NCBI RefSeq assembly: GCF_031157525.1
Contig: NZ_JAVIXR010000006.1
Span: 62,001 to 126,000 of the forward strand
Length of the DNA stretch: 64,000 nt
Direction of reading: 5' to 3'
Origin: Marinobacter sediminicola
Lineage (GTDB): Bacteria; Pseudomonadota; Gammaproteobacteria; Pseudomonadales; Oleiphilaceae
Below are positions 56,648 through 64,000 of this stretch, piece after piece (positions within the stretch are counted from its first letter, which is position 1; every line of letters begins with the position of its first letter). Both the position numbers and the translations under genes were made by a program. Below the pieces are notes generated by a model. That model ran no database searches and was not told the origin of the DNA. It saw only the letters and a program-made list of their open reading frames with translations.

Positions 56648-57157
56648 ATGAAGCTTTTCTCTCTCAAATCCAAGCTGGTTGCAGCTACCGCTGCTACCGC
56701 TATTTTGTCTTCTGGTATGGCTGTTGCTGAAGAGTCCAACTCTAACAACATCATGATGGGCTTCAACCCATTTGGCAGCTCAAACATTAGCGCCACCGCC
56801 CCGGACTACATGATCGGTTTGAAGGTTAGCGAAACTCTGATGCCGTACGGCTATGTTACTCTTGCTGATCGTGGCGGAAACTCCGACACCGCGTTTGGAA
56901 TTGGTGGTGGTGCACGGTTGTACTTGGGCGACATCTCTAACCGTATTCGCCCCTTCGCAGGTGGCGCTTTAGGCATCTATAACGAGACCGACACCGGATT
57001 TGGCCTTGGCGCCTTCTTTGGTGCGGAAGCCATGATCACTGACGGCATCTCTATCAGCGGCCAGATTGGTGCAGAAATTGGCGATCGCGGCTGCACTGGT
57101 TGCGACACCGCCATCGAACTGGGCACAGCCAACGTAATGTTCAACCTGTACTTCTAA
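56648..57157 (+). CDS. Small outer-membrane beta-barrel-like protein
   Basis: A 169-residue exported protein with a signal peptide to about residue 27 (ATAILSSGMAVAEE). The mature part is rich in Gly and alternating hydrophobic residues (GIGGGARLYLGDISNRIRPF, GFGLGAFFGAEAMITDGISI) and ends in Phe (NVMFNLYF), all typical of outer-membrane barrels of about eight strands. A CTGC pair near residue 150 could form a disulfide. I do not recognise a specific family or function. Confidence 0.7.
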   Translation: MKLFSLKSKLVAATAATAILSSGMAVAEESNSNNIMMGFNPFGSSNISATAPDYMIGLKVSETLMPYGYVTLADRGGNSDTAFGIGGGARLYLGDISNRIRPFAGGALGIYNETDTGFGLGAFFGAEAMITDGISISGQIGAEIGDRGCTGCDTAIELGTANVMFNLYF

Positions 57158-57173
57158 TTACCAGTTGAACTCA

Positions 57174-57200
57174 GGCAGTGCGCACAGGTTGCGCACTGCC
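57174..57200. terminator. Hairpin between the convergent barrel and Spy-like genes
   Basis: A perfect 11-bp stem, GGCAGTGCGCA (57174-57184) and TGCGCACTGCC (57190-57200), 5-base loop, 16 bases after the barrel gene and 43 bases after the end of the opposing gene's stop at 57244. The T tract on the plus strand is interrupted. Confidence 0.7.
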
Positions 57201-57243
57201 CTCTCTTCTACCTCTCCCTAAAAACAGGAAAGATAACTCAGTA

Positions 57244-57690
57244 TTACTGCCCTTGCTGCTGCATCATCATTTGGCGCTGCTGCATTTGCTGACGCATTTC
57301 CTGCATCTTCTTATCCAGCTCATCACGCTGCTCCTGAGTGAACACGCTGTCGACCTTAGCCTGCATCAAAGCTGAAAGCGTGGCAATTTCACCGGTTACA
57401 TCGCCCAGATTTTCTCCTTGCTTGCGAATGGCACCTTCATCGTAATCCGCTTTGATTTCAGCCTGCATTTGCTCTTGCAAGGCACGAGCCTCTTCGCGCA
57501 GCGTACCAATTTCACCTTGCATCTCATCAAGGATGCCGCGGATCTCTTTTTGCTGATCCTCGGAAAGCCCTACCATCTGAGCCAGCTGATCTACCTGATC
57601 CGGCTGTCCACCCGGCGCTTGCTGCGCTAATGCGGGTGCCGAAAGGCTCAGTGCCACAAGAGCAGTGCCGAACAGTTTTGCGAGCTTCAT
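57244..57690 (-). CDS. Spy/CpxP-like periplasmic protein
   Basis: A 148-residue exported helical protein (signal peptide FGTALVALSLSAPALAQQ). It has LTxxQ-like repeats: GLSEDQQKEIRGILDEMQGE and VFTQEQRDELDKKMQEMRQQ, the hallmark of the Spy/CpxP/Zra fold, and a long coiled coil between them. The C-terminus is unusually rich in Gln and Met (MQQRQMMMQQQGQ). Such proteins act as ATP-independent chaperones or envelope-stress feedback sensors; Met-rich tails may bind copper. The ATG at 57690 is used because it begins the signal peptide. Confidence 0.8.
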   Translation of the reverse strand: MKLAKLFGTALVALSLSAPALAQQAPGGQPDQVDQLAQMVGLSEDQQKEIRGILDEMQGEIGTLREEARALQEQMQAEIKADYDEGAIRKQGENLGDVTGEIATLSALMQAKVDSVFTQEQRDELDKKMQEMRQQMQQRQMMMQQQGQ

Positions 57691-57904
57691 AGAAATCTCC
57701 GTTAACAATGTGGTTTGGTTAATCAACTGATTTCACAGCCTAAAGCATCCCGCCCTTGCTTTTCACCCCAACACCCCTTCTTTTTGTACAGGTTGTGAGC
57801 CAAGCCCGCTCAAAACCCGCCACACTAGCGCATTGAAACAAATGTGAAAGTTTGGTCATTCCCCTTCATAATGCCCCTATTCACACACTTCCGGAGCGTA
57901 ACAG

Positions 57905-58840
57905 ATGGCTATTAACTGGTTTCCAGGGCACATGCACAAAGCCCGCAAGGAGATCAAACAAATCATGCCTCAGATGGATCTCATCATTGAGGTACTGGAC
58001 GCCCGCATCCCCTTTAGCAGCGAAAACCCGCTGGTGCCCGCCCTGCGCGGCGACACGCCACTACTGAGGGTCCTTAACAAGCGCGACCTGGCTGATCCAG
58101 ACGTTACGGCGCAATGGCAGACCTGGCTGGAAAGAGAGCGAGGCGTACGAACCATCACCCTCACCCACAACCAACGTGGCGAGGCGCTGGATATACTCCG
58201 GCTGGCCGGGGAAATGACACCCAATCATGACCGCCAGAAAAGCGCTTTACGGGTAATGATTTTGGGCATTCCCAACGTAGGTAAATCCACGCTGATCAAT
58301 ACCCTTGCCGGGCGCCCGGCTGCTAAAACAGGCAACGAGCCGGCGGTTACCAAGGCCCAGCAAACCATCAAATTGCCGGACAACATTTTGCTTTACGACA
58401 CACCGGGGTTCCTGTGGCCAAAGCTTTCACCAGAAGAATGTGGATACCGGCTGGCGATTACCGGAGCCATACGTAGCTCCGTTCTGGATTTTGAAGACAT
58501 TGCGATGTTTGAAGCGGACTACCTGCGAGAAGCCTACCCTGAGCTTGTGAAAGCCCGGTACGGCTTGAACGAGTTGCCGGCAGATGGCTTGGCCCTCATG
58601 GACGGCATTGCCAAAAAGCGGCGGTTCCTCGGCCGCGGCGGAGTCCCGGACTTGAACAAAGTTTCTGAAGTGCTACTCAATGAGTTCCGTGCTGGCACGC
58701 TTGGGAGGATCTCTCTGGAGACGCCCGAGATGGTGGAGCGGGAGATAAAAATAGCTGCTGCGGCAGAAGCCGAAAAAGAAGCCAGGCTTTCCGAAAAGAA
58801 AGCTGCTGCCAAAGCAGCCCGCTCCGGCCGACGACATTAG
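57905..58840 (+). CDS. ylqF: Ribosome biogenesis GTPase YlqF/RbgA-like
   Basis: A 311-residue circularly permuted GTPase: G4 NKRDLADPD comes before G1 [15 protein letters not shown] and G3 DTPGFLWP. The opening AINWFPGHMHKARKEIKQIM is the family signature. Bacterial homologues help late assembly of the 50S subunit. The C-terminal tail is Ala/Lys-rich (AEKEARLSEKKAAAKAARSG), as often seen in proteobacterial members. It stands alone upstream of the Fnr gene. Confidence 0.93.
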   Translation: MAINWFPGHMHKARKEIKQIMPQMDLIIEVLDARIPFSSENPLVPALRGDTPLLRVLNKRDLADPDVTAQWQTWLERERGVRTITLTHNQRGEALDILRLAGEMTPNHDRQKSALRVMILGIPNVGKSTLINTLAGRPAAKTGNEPAVTKAQQTIKLPDNILLYDTPGFLWPKLSPEECGYRLAITGAIRSSVLDFEDIAMFEADYLREAYPELVKARYGLNELPADGLALMDGIAKKRRFLGRGGVPDLNKVSEVLLNEFRAGTLGRISLETPEMVEREIKIAAAAEAEKEARLSEKKAAAKAARSGRRH

Positions 58841-58905
58841 GCGATATATGCATATCCTTAGATTTGCTCATTGGCAAACCAGTGCCCACGTATTAGAGTG
58901 ATCCT

Positions 58906-58919
58906 TTGATTTGCATCAA
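58906..58919. promoter_or_regulatory. FNR/Anr box in front of the fnr gene
   Basis: TTGATTTGCATCAA is a perfect match to TTGAT-N4-ATCAA. It ends 19 bases before the ATG at 58939. A site this close to the gene would overlap the promoter or the transcription start, which points to negative autoregulation, as known for E. coli fnr. Confidence 0.88.
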
Positions 58920-58938
58920 TTCGGACGGTCTACCAGAA

Positions 58939-59694
58939 ATGGCTCAAGCAATCAGATTTCGCCAAGCAACTTCGCCCCTGAAAGCATCCTGCCAGCAGTG
59001 CAGCTTGAGCAACCTGTGCTTACCACTTGCCGTTCAGGATAATGACCTGGATAGCCTGGAAGACATTGTACAACAGGGGCGCATGTATGATCGTGGGGAA
59101 CATATCTTCGATCAAAGCACACCGTTCCGCTCCTGCTTCGCTGTAAAAAGTGGATCGGTCAAAACGTCGATCATCACCGAAGGTGGTGAAGAGCAGGTTA
59201 CCGGCTTTTTCATGCCCGGAGAGCTTGTGGGTCTGGACAGCATGAGCGGCGAGTTCTATGCGTGCACAGCCAAGGCGCTGGAGCGTACCAGCGTATGCGA
59301 GTTCCCGATTGAGAAGCTGGAAGAACTGACTGGCAAGTTGCCGGACTTACAGCACCACATGTACCGCCTGATGAGCCAGGAAATTCAAAACAGTCATCAG
59401 TTGGCCATGCTGCTTAGCAAAAACACGGCGGAAGAACGTATTGCAGCACTGCTTCTGTCTTTGTCCAGCCGTTTCCAGCGCCGGCGCATGTCGCCAACCA
59501 ACTTCAGCCTGCCTATGGCCAGAAATGATATTGCGAACTTTCTTGGACTAGCGGTTGAAACAGTCAGCCGTGTTTTCACTCGCTTCCAGAACCAGGGCCT
59601 TATCCGCGCCCGCGGCCGTGAAGTCGAGTTGCTGGATGTTGAAGCACTGCAGCTGGTAACCCGAGAGTTCTCGCGCCAAAACTGTCAGCACTAA
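58939..59694 (+). CDS. fnr: Oxygen-sensing regulator Fnr/Anr
   Basis: A 251-residue CRP/FNR-family regulator. The N-terminal cluster cysteines are in KASCQQCSLSNLCLPL (spacing CxxC-x5-C), and the fourth is in TSVCEFPIEKLEE, so it should hold an oxygen-sensitive 4Fe-4S cluster. The DNA-binding helix is FLGLAVETVSRVFTRF (ETVSR contacts TTGAT half-sites). I choose ATG 58939: it gives the length of E. coli FNR (250). A TTG at 58906 would place the FNR box inside the coding region. It controls anaerobic and microaerobic respiration. Confidence 0.95.
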   Translation: MAQAIRFRQATSPLKASCQQCSLSNLCLPLAVQDNDLDSLEDIVQQGRMYDRGEHIFDQSTPFRSCFAVKSGSVKTSIITEGGEEQVTGFFMPGELVGLDSMSGEFYACTAKALERTSVCEFPIEKLEELTGKLPDLQHHMYRLMSQEIQNSHQLAMLLSKNTAEERIAALLLSLSSRFQRRRMSPTNFSLPMARNDIANFLGLAVETVSRVFTRFQNQGLIRARGREVELLDVEALQLVTREFSRQNCQH

Positions 59695-59704
59695 ACCGTT
59701 ATTG

Positions 59705-59748
59705 ACTGAAACTGGCCGCCACTATTTGGTCGGCATGCCAGTTTCAGT
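59705..59748. terminator. Bidirectional terminator between fnr and the RmlD-like gene
   Basis: Perfect 12-bp arms, ACTGAAACTGGC (59705-59716) and GCCAGTTTCAGT (59737-59748), with a 20-base loop. The right arm also encodes the last residues of the RmlD-like protein (TGMPTK end), so coding and termination functions overlap. Confidence 0.65.
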
Positions 59749-60600
59749 TCGCATCACGCCTTCCTTCAGCATAGTCAGCTCATTCGCTAACCCGGAGCGC
59801 CACGGCTGCTGTTTGATTCCGAATGTATTCCGGATTTTGGTACATATCAGCGTTGTGTTGGGTGGCTCAAGAGCGCCCCATAACGGCATATCATCCACAA
59901 CGTGAATATCTTCCGGAATACCCGGCAAGCCAGCAATGGCCAGGCCTAACTCATACAGACTGATCTCTTCGGCGCCCGCGTACTGATAGGTTCCCCACAC
60001 CTCAGCACCGCAATCCAGCTGCTGAATAACAGCGGTCATTACCCTCGCGAGATCCTGCACTGACACAGGTTGGCCCACACAACGCCCGGGTAAGGTCAGG
60101 GTCTCATTCGCTGCCGTGCTCGCCTGTACTTTGCGAATGAAGCGCCCCAAACTCCAGCCGGTACGCAAAATAATGTGCCGGGGCAAGAGTGTGCGCAATG
60201 CCTGTTCACACTCCCACTGCCAATTGCCAAGTTCATTCACCGGCTGGCCGGGGTTAGAAGCTATATAGCCGCTTTGCTTACGGCCATCAAACACGTAGCA
60301 CGACGATAGCTGGAACAGCGCCATGCCTTTGTCGCGGGCATACTCCGCGATGGCCACCGGAAGTGAAAATGCAGCTTTGTGGGTGCCTTCAGGATCGCGC
60401 TCTGCTACTTCAGGGTCTGCCATCCAGAGCGCATTAACAATAAGATCAGTATCGTCCGGGATCCAGCGCTCAAGGGCACTCAGGTTAGCACCAGCCGGAT
60501 CGCTGACCAGCAACGGGCTAACACGCAGAGAGGTATTCCTGAGCCGCTCGAGCAGAACCTTCCCCAAGGGGCCGTAATCGTGAACAACAAGTACATGCAC
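59722..60600 (-). CDS. RmlD-like sugar-nucleotide reductase family protein with altered active site
   Basis: A 292-residue Rossmann-fold protein of the extended SDR/RmlD (dTDP-4-dehydrorhamnose reductase) family: VLVVHDYGPLGKVLLERL nucleotide loop, LIVNALWMADPEVAER, FQLSSCYVFDG and HIILRTGWSLGRFIRKVQAS. Where RmlD has YGxTK, this protein has ELGNWQWECEQ: aligned, the catalytic Tyr becomes Leu and the Lys becomes Gln. It therefore probably does not catalyse the usual reduction, although it may still bind a nucleotide or sugar nucleotide. No O-antigen or rhamnose genes are nearby. It stands alone, opposite fnr. Confidence 0.75.
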   Translation of the reverse strand: MHVLVVHDYGPLGKVLLERLRNTSLRVSPLLVSDPAGANLSALERWIPDDTDLIVNALWMADPEVAERDPEGTHKAAFSLPVAIAEYARDKGMALFQLSSCYVFDGRKQSGYIASNPGQPVNELGNWQWECEQALRTLLPRHIILRTGWSLGRFIRKVQASTAANETLTLPGRCVGQPVSVQDLARVMTAVIQQLDCGAEVWGTYQYAGAEEISLYELGLAIAGLPGIPEDIHVVDDMPLWGALEPPNTTLICTKIRNTFGIKQQPWRSGLANELTMLKEGVMRTETGMPTK

Positions 60601-60773
60601 TAGGGTTCAATGCCTCCGGATATTACTGATATGACGCGCCAGGGGGCCCTGTTTGGCCAATGGCTTCCTGCTGCCGTTTCGTAGAATAATTCGCAACTCA
60701 AGATGCCGTCAGGCGAGCCTGCTCGGCACTGCACTTGCTATCCCTTCAAGAAGCATACAACAACAGGATCACC

Positions 60774-61130
60774 ATGCTGAAACAACAGAGCCATATTGTT
60801 GCCCCAATTCCAGACGAATTGCGCATGCGGGCCCTATATACCGTAGAAGAGCTACGCGGGCGCGGCAAAGCTGACAAAGAAGCGATCGACAAGCTCTACG
60901 CCCTGATTGTAGACATGACCGACGCAGGCCTGGATTTCTTTTTTATCGAGCCTCTGCGACGACTGAGGGCCAGCAAGATGATGCTAAGCATGGCCAAAGT
61001 AGGCATTAGCAGCATGCTCAAAGGCAGTAAGATGGTTGTCCACAAAGTACTTAAAAAGCTGGACGACCGCAGCTTGGCATCCATTCTCGACTTCATTGAA
61101 GAAATCATCCAGGAGCCTGAAACTACCTGA
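60774..61130 (+). CDS. Conserved small helical protein of unknown function
   Basis: A 118-residue soluble, mostly helical protein (APIPDELRMRALYTVEELRG, DAGLDFFFIEPLRRLRASKM, MVVHKVLKKLDDRSLASILD) with no signal peptide. A basic, hydrophobic middle (MMLSMAKVGISSMLKGSKMV) could associate with membranes. I do not recognise a family. The ATG at 60774 has AGGA 6 bases upstream. It lies between the divergent RmlD-like gene and convergent alr, whose stop codon is only 5 bases away. Confidence 0.7.
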   Translation: MLKQQSHIVAPIPDELRMRALYTVEELRGRGKADKEAIDKLYALIVDMTDAGLDFFFIEPLRRLRASKMMLSMAKVGISSMLKGSKMVVHKVLKKLDDRSLASILDFIEEIIQEPETT

Positions 61131-61135
61131 GCAGG

Positions 61136-62212
61136 CTATTGGGAGACTCGAGGAACCCGGCTGGTAAGCCCCGTGAGTAGCTCATAAGAGATGGTTCCAG
61201 CACAGCTTGCCACCTCGTCGATTCCAACCGTGCGCCCCCACAACTCAACAAGATCTCCCTCCCTGGCCTCTGGCACATTACTCAAATCCACTGCCAGCAT
61301 ATCCATGGAGACCCGACCGATCAGCCTGATACGGCGGCCAGCAATAGCCGCCGGCGTGTCCGTTCCGGCATGGCGAGGGTAGCCGTCTCCGTAGCCGATG
61401 GCGACCATACCCATGCGGGTGTCGCGCTCAGCAACCCAGCCTGCGCCATAGCCTACACTTTCCCCCGCTTTCACAACCCGCGTGGTGATAAGCGGCGCTT
61501 CAAGGCTCATCACTGGTTCAAGACCGAGTTGGGGGCCCGTCTTCCCAATGATCGGTGAGCCCCCATAGAGCATGATGCCCGGGCGACTCCAGTCAAACAG
61601 AGGCTGGCCTGGAATAAAGTGGGCTGCAGAATTCCCCACGCTTTTCATCAGTGTGGGCCAGGGCGCCGTTGCTGTTTCAAAGTTTGCAGTCTGGGCAAGT
61701 GTCATTGTGCTACTGGCATCATCAGCGCACGCGAAATGGCCAACAAACCCTTGAAGCTTGGGCGCAGCACCCATTTTTTCGAGCTTGGTCATCACGGCAG
61801 GCAGAGCATCTCCCCGGAAGCCCAGACGGTTCATTCCAGTGTTAACCTTCAACCAGAAGGTCGGCGCAACGCCACTGTGCTCCATCCACGCCAGTTGGTG
61901 CTCACCGTGCACCACCGGCTCAAAGTTACTGTGTACGCAGTCCGCCAGGTCACCCGCGGCATGCACTCCCTGAAGCAACACCACTGGCTGCGCATGGCCT
62001 GCCGCGCGAATAGCCCAAGCTTCTTCAATACAGGCAACGGCGAACTTGGGCGCAATATCCGCCAGTGCCGATGCAACCCGGGCAATACCATGGCCGTAGC
62101 CATCAGCCTTCACAACGGCCATGACTTTGGCGCCACCTGAACGCTCGCAAGCTGCGAGGTAGTTAGTGCGCAAAGCTTCAAGATCAATGCGGGCGACGGT
62201 ACTGCGCGGCAT
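61136..62212 (-). CDS. alr: Alanine racemase
   Basis: A 358-residue PLP enzyme making D-alanine for peptidoglycan. The PLP Lys is in VMAVVKADGYGHGIARVA, and the second catalytic Tyr region is VGYGAGWVAERDTRMGMVAI. The GRVSMDMLAVDLSNVPEARE segment is also standard. The ATG overlaps the dnaB stop by one base and has GGAG 8 bases upstream inside dnaB, so dnaB and alr form an operon. Confidence 0.96.
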   Translation of the reverse strand: MPRSTVARIDLEALRTNYLAACERSGGAKVMAVVKADGYGHGIARVASALADIAPKFAVACIEEAWAIRAAGHAQPVVLLQGVHAAGDLADCVHSNFEPVVHGEHQLAWMEHSGVAPTFWLKVNTGMNRLGFRGDALPAVMTKLEKMGAAPKLQGFVGHFACADDASSTMTLAQTANFETATAPWPTLMKSVGNSAAHFIPGQPLFDWSRPGIMLYGGSPIIGKTGPQLGLEPVMSLEAPLITTRVVKAGESVGYGAGWVAERDTRMGMVAIGYGDGYPRHAGTDTPAAIAGRRIRLIGRVSMDMLAVDLSNVPEAREGDLVELWGRTVGIDEVASCAGTISYELLTGLTSRVPRVSQ

Positions 62213-63624
62213 TAGTATTCTCCACCATAATCCCCGTAGTCACCGCTAGCGAGGTCTTCAAATTTTGTATATTTACCAATGAAGGCGAGGCGTATGGTGC
62301 CAATAGGACCATTACGCTGCTTACCGATGATAATCTCGGCAACGCCCTTATCTGGCGTATCTTCGTTGTACACTTCATCACGATAAACAAACATGATGAC
62401 GTCTGCGTCTTGCTCAATCGCACCAGACTCTCGCAAGTCAGAGTTAATCGGGCGTTTGTTGGGGCGCTGCTCAAGGCTCCGGTTAAGCTGCGAAAGCGCC
62501 ACCACTGGGCAGCTAAGTTCTTTTGCTATGCCTTTCAGAGACCGGGAAATCTCCGAGATCTCCGCGGTCCGGCCTTCAGTATTGCCTGGCACCCGCATCA
62601 ACTGCAGGTAGTCGACCATGATCAAGCCGATTTTGCCCCCGTTCTCACGGGCAATCCGGCGTGCGCGAGAGCGCAGATCAGTGGGGCTAAGGCCCGGTGT
62701 ATCATCAATATACAAAGGCTTGTCTTTAAGCAGGCTGACAGCAGAGGTAAGCCTTGGCCAATCGTCCTCTTCAAGCTTTCCGCCACGAACCTTGCTTTGG
62801 TCAATGCGACCCAGAGACGACAGCATACGCATGGCCAGTGCATCTGCCGGCATCTCCATACTGAATACCAAAACCGGTGTGCCCGTGCTGATCAGGGCAT
62901 TCTCGACAATATTCATGGCGAAGGTGGTCTTACCCATCGAGGGTCGTCCAGCCACGATGATGAGATCGGCAGGCTGCATACCAGATGTTTGCTCATCCAG
63001 GTCTCTGAACCCTGTCGTCAAACCGGTAGTCTGTTCGCCAGATTCGAACAATTCTTCAATACGGCTCAGGGCTTTGGTCAGAATCGGATTAATCGACTGA
63101 GGACCCGAGCCTTCTTTAACCCTGGACTCAGCAATTTTGAATACATTACGCTCCGCCTCATCCAGAATCTCGCTGCTGTTGCGCCCTTGAGGATTAAACG
63201 CCGAATCGGTGATCGTGCCTGAAACTTCCACGAGCTGCCGGAGGATTGAGCGCTCTCGGACGATCTCGGCATAGGCTCGAATATTGGCAGCACCGGGCGT
63301 TTTCTCGGCCAGCTCCGCCAGATAAGAAAGCCCACCGGCATCTTCAATATCGCCCGCACGCTCCAGAAACTCAGCCAGAGTAACAACATCCAGCGGCTCA
63401 TTTTCGCTAGCCAAGCGCTCCACCGCACCAAAGATCAGCCGGTGATCCTGGCGATAAAAATCGGCAGCGGAGATTATCTCGGTAATCTCATCAAATCGCC
63501 GGTTGTCCAGCATAAGACCACCCAGCACTGCCTGTTCCGCTTCTGCGGAATGAGGTGGCACCTTGATGCGGCTGGTTTCGGTATCGATAATTGCGGGTTT
63601 CAGATTAGGCTTCGCCATGAACAC
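62212..63624 (-). CDS. dnaB: Replicative DNA helicase DnaB
   Basis: A 470-residue hexameric helicase that unwinds DNA at the replication fork. The N-terminal domain is seen in PPHSAEAEQAVLGGLMLDNR. The RecA-like motor has Walker A IVAGRPSMGKTTFAMNIVEN, IDDTPGLSPTDLRSRARRIA and Walker B LIMVDYLQLM; no intein or insertion interrupts it. The start is ATG 63624 or the ATG two codons later. It is downstream of rplI and upstream of alr, the common gammaproteobacterial order. Confidence 0.97.
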   Translation of the reverse strand: MFMAKPNLKPAIIDTETSRIKVPPHSAEAEQAVLGGLMLDNRRFDEITEIISAADFYRQDHRLIFGAVERLASENEPLDVVTLAEFLERAGDIEDAGGLSYLAELAEKTPGAANIRAYAEIVRERSILRQLVEVSGTITDSAFNPQGRNSSEILDEAERNVFKIAESRVKEGSGPQSINPILTKALSRIEELFESGEQTTGLTTGFRDLDEQTSGMQPADLIIVAGRPSMGKTTFAMNIVENALISTGTPVLVFSMEMPADALAMRMLSSLGRIDQSKVRGGKLEEDDWPRLTSAVSLLKDKPLYIDDTPGLSPTDLRSRARRIARENGGKIGLIMVDYLQLMRVPGNTEGRTAEISEISRSLKGIAKELSCPVVALSQLNRSLEQRPNKRPINSDLRESGAIEQDADVIMFVYRDEVYNEDTPDKGVAEIIIGKQRNGPIGTIRLAFIGKYTKFEDLASGDYGDYGGEY

Positions 63625-63713
63625 ATCTTCAGTTGAACATCACAGCCACGACAGTGTACGCGGAAGGTCGCAGCAATGGAGGGGGTTACCGGAGTTAACA
63701 GCATACCAGAAAG

Positions 63714-63754
63714 CAACAGGCCCGAAAGCCGTATTAAACGGTTCGGGCCTGTTG
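63714..63754 (-). repeat. Long hairpin between rplI and dnaB
   Basis: Perfect 13-bp arms, CAACAGGCCCGAA (63714-63726) and TTCGGGCCTGTTG (63742-63754), with an inner CCGT/ACGG pairing. There is no U tract on the minus strand. It likely marks processing or partial termination between ribosomal protein and helicase messages. Confidence 0.65.
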
Positions 63755-63849
63755 GGTTGGCCGGGCGAAAACTCAGAAGAACTCTCTACCAGCCACCAGC
63801 GTGTTACCGAAGCCGGGATAAGCCCGGCACTGCTTCCGAAGAAGACAGC

Positions 63850-64000
63850 TTACTCGGCAACAACCGCCAGTTTAACAGTCACTTCAACATCAGAGTGCAA
63901 GTGAAGCTCGATCTCATACTCGCCTGTTGACCGCAGCGGGCCTTCTGGCAAGCGAACTTCGCTCTTCTCTACTTCAGTACCTGCAGCAGTGATTACGTCA
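63850..64000 (-). CDS. rplI: 50S ribosomal protein L9 (5' end outside window)
   Basis: The last 49 codons of a minus-strand gene that enters from beyond base 64000. The translation [20 protein letters not shown] followed by [18 protein letters not shown] is the C-terminal domain of L9. Its position upstream of dnaB agrees with the usual rpsF-rpsR-rplI-dnaB order. Confidence 0.93.
   Translation of the reverse strand, partial: DVITAAGTEVEKSEVRLPEGPLRSTGEYEIELHLHSDVEVTVKLAVVAE

Noticed and set aside
58906..58938. TTG at 58906 as start of fnr
   Set aside because: It would make the FNR box coding and add 11 residues beyond the normal FNR length.
1..64000. CRISPR arrays, insertion sequences, prophage or integron features
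   Set aside because: No regularly spaced repeats, transposase, integrase or phage structural genes were seen on reading both strands. The only repeat element is the palindrome at 40118-40230.

Overview
The window looks like a chromosomal segment of a marine, moderately halophilic gammaproteobacterium, most like Marinobacter. This is inferred from gene content and gene order (minCDE, betIBA followed by a choline ABC transporter, a TAXI-type TRAP transporter with a DctBD-like two-component system, ispE/tRNA-Gln/prs/rplY/pth/ychF, rplI/dnaB/alr, an Anr/Fnr regulator) and from the gammaproteobacterial style of the proteins. It cannot be proved without a database search. Coding density is high and most genes are chromosomal housekeeping or metabolic genes. 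I see no phage, integrase, transposase or CRISPR array.

Layout. 1-4147: a partial acetyl-CoA hydrolase/transferase, a small exported protein, a Tas-like aldo/keto reductase and a PAP2 phosphatase. 4170-7908: dinB under a near-perfect LexA box, then a tightly overlapping DUF1244-hopJ-minC run followed by minD and minE, closed by a strong terminator. 7975-11847: DUF2804 protein, START-domain protein, CBS protein and PhoH/PIN ATPase. 11901-20263 (minus strand): a Cache chemoreceptor, a sigma-54 response regulator with its sensor kinase, and a TAXI TRAP transporter whose promoter carries a full sigma-54 consensus. 20687-29258: a choline-to-glycine-betaine block (betI, betB, betA, choX, choW, choV) plus a lipoprotein alkaline phosphatase; betI is preceded by two tandem palindromic operators. 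29498-33911: MASE1-GGDEF cyclase, an MFS exporter without an obvious start codon, and AMP nucleosidase. 33927-38537 (minus): six packed genes (YjbQ, aspartoacylase-like peptidase, RimK, RimB-like retropepsin, MscS, probable DUF432). 38694-44213: photolyase, a 113-bp perfect-arm hairpin repeat, then moeB-prmC-prfA-hemA. 44462-51469: TPR lipoprotein, lolB, ispE, tRNA-Gln, prs, rplY, pth, ychF. 51459-64000: rRNA pseudouridine synthase, NTF2-like protein, tRNA-Met, convergent PACE and SMR efflux genes, metY, lipA, an outer-membrane-like protein, a Spy-like chaperone, ylqF, an Fnr/Anr regulator with its own FNR box, a degenerate RmlD-like protein, a small unknown, alr, dnaB and the 3' end of rplI.

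How the parts fit. The choline block imports choline (ChoXWV) and oxidises it to betaine (BetA, BetB) under BetI control; the neighbouring alkaline phosphatase could supply choline from phosphocholine. The TRAP system appears to be switched on by its adjacent DctBD-like pair through sigma-54. The 34-38.5 kb cluster pairs a glutamate ligase with two peptidases and a mechanosensitive channel; this is the best candidate here for a poorly described system. Regulation can be read directly at several points: LexA box, sigma-54 promoter, BetI operators and FNR box.
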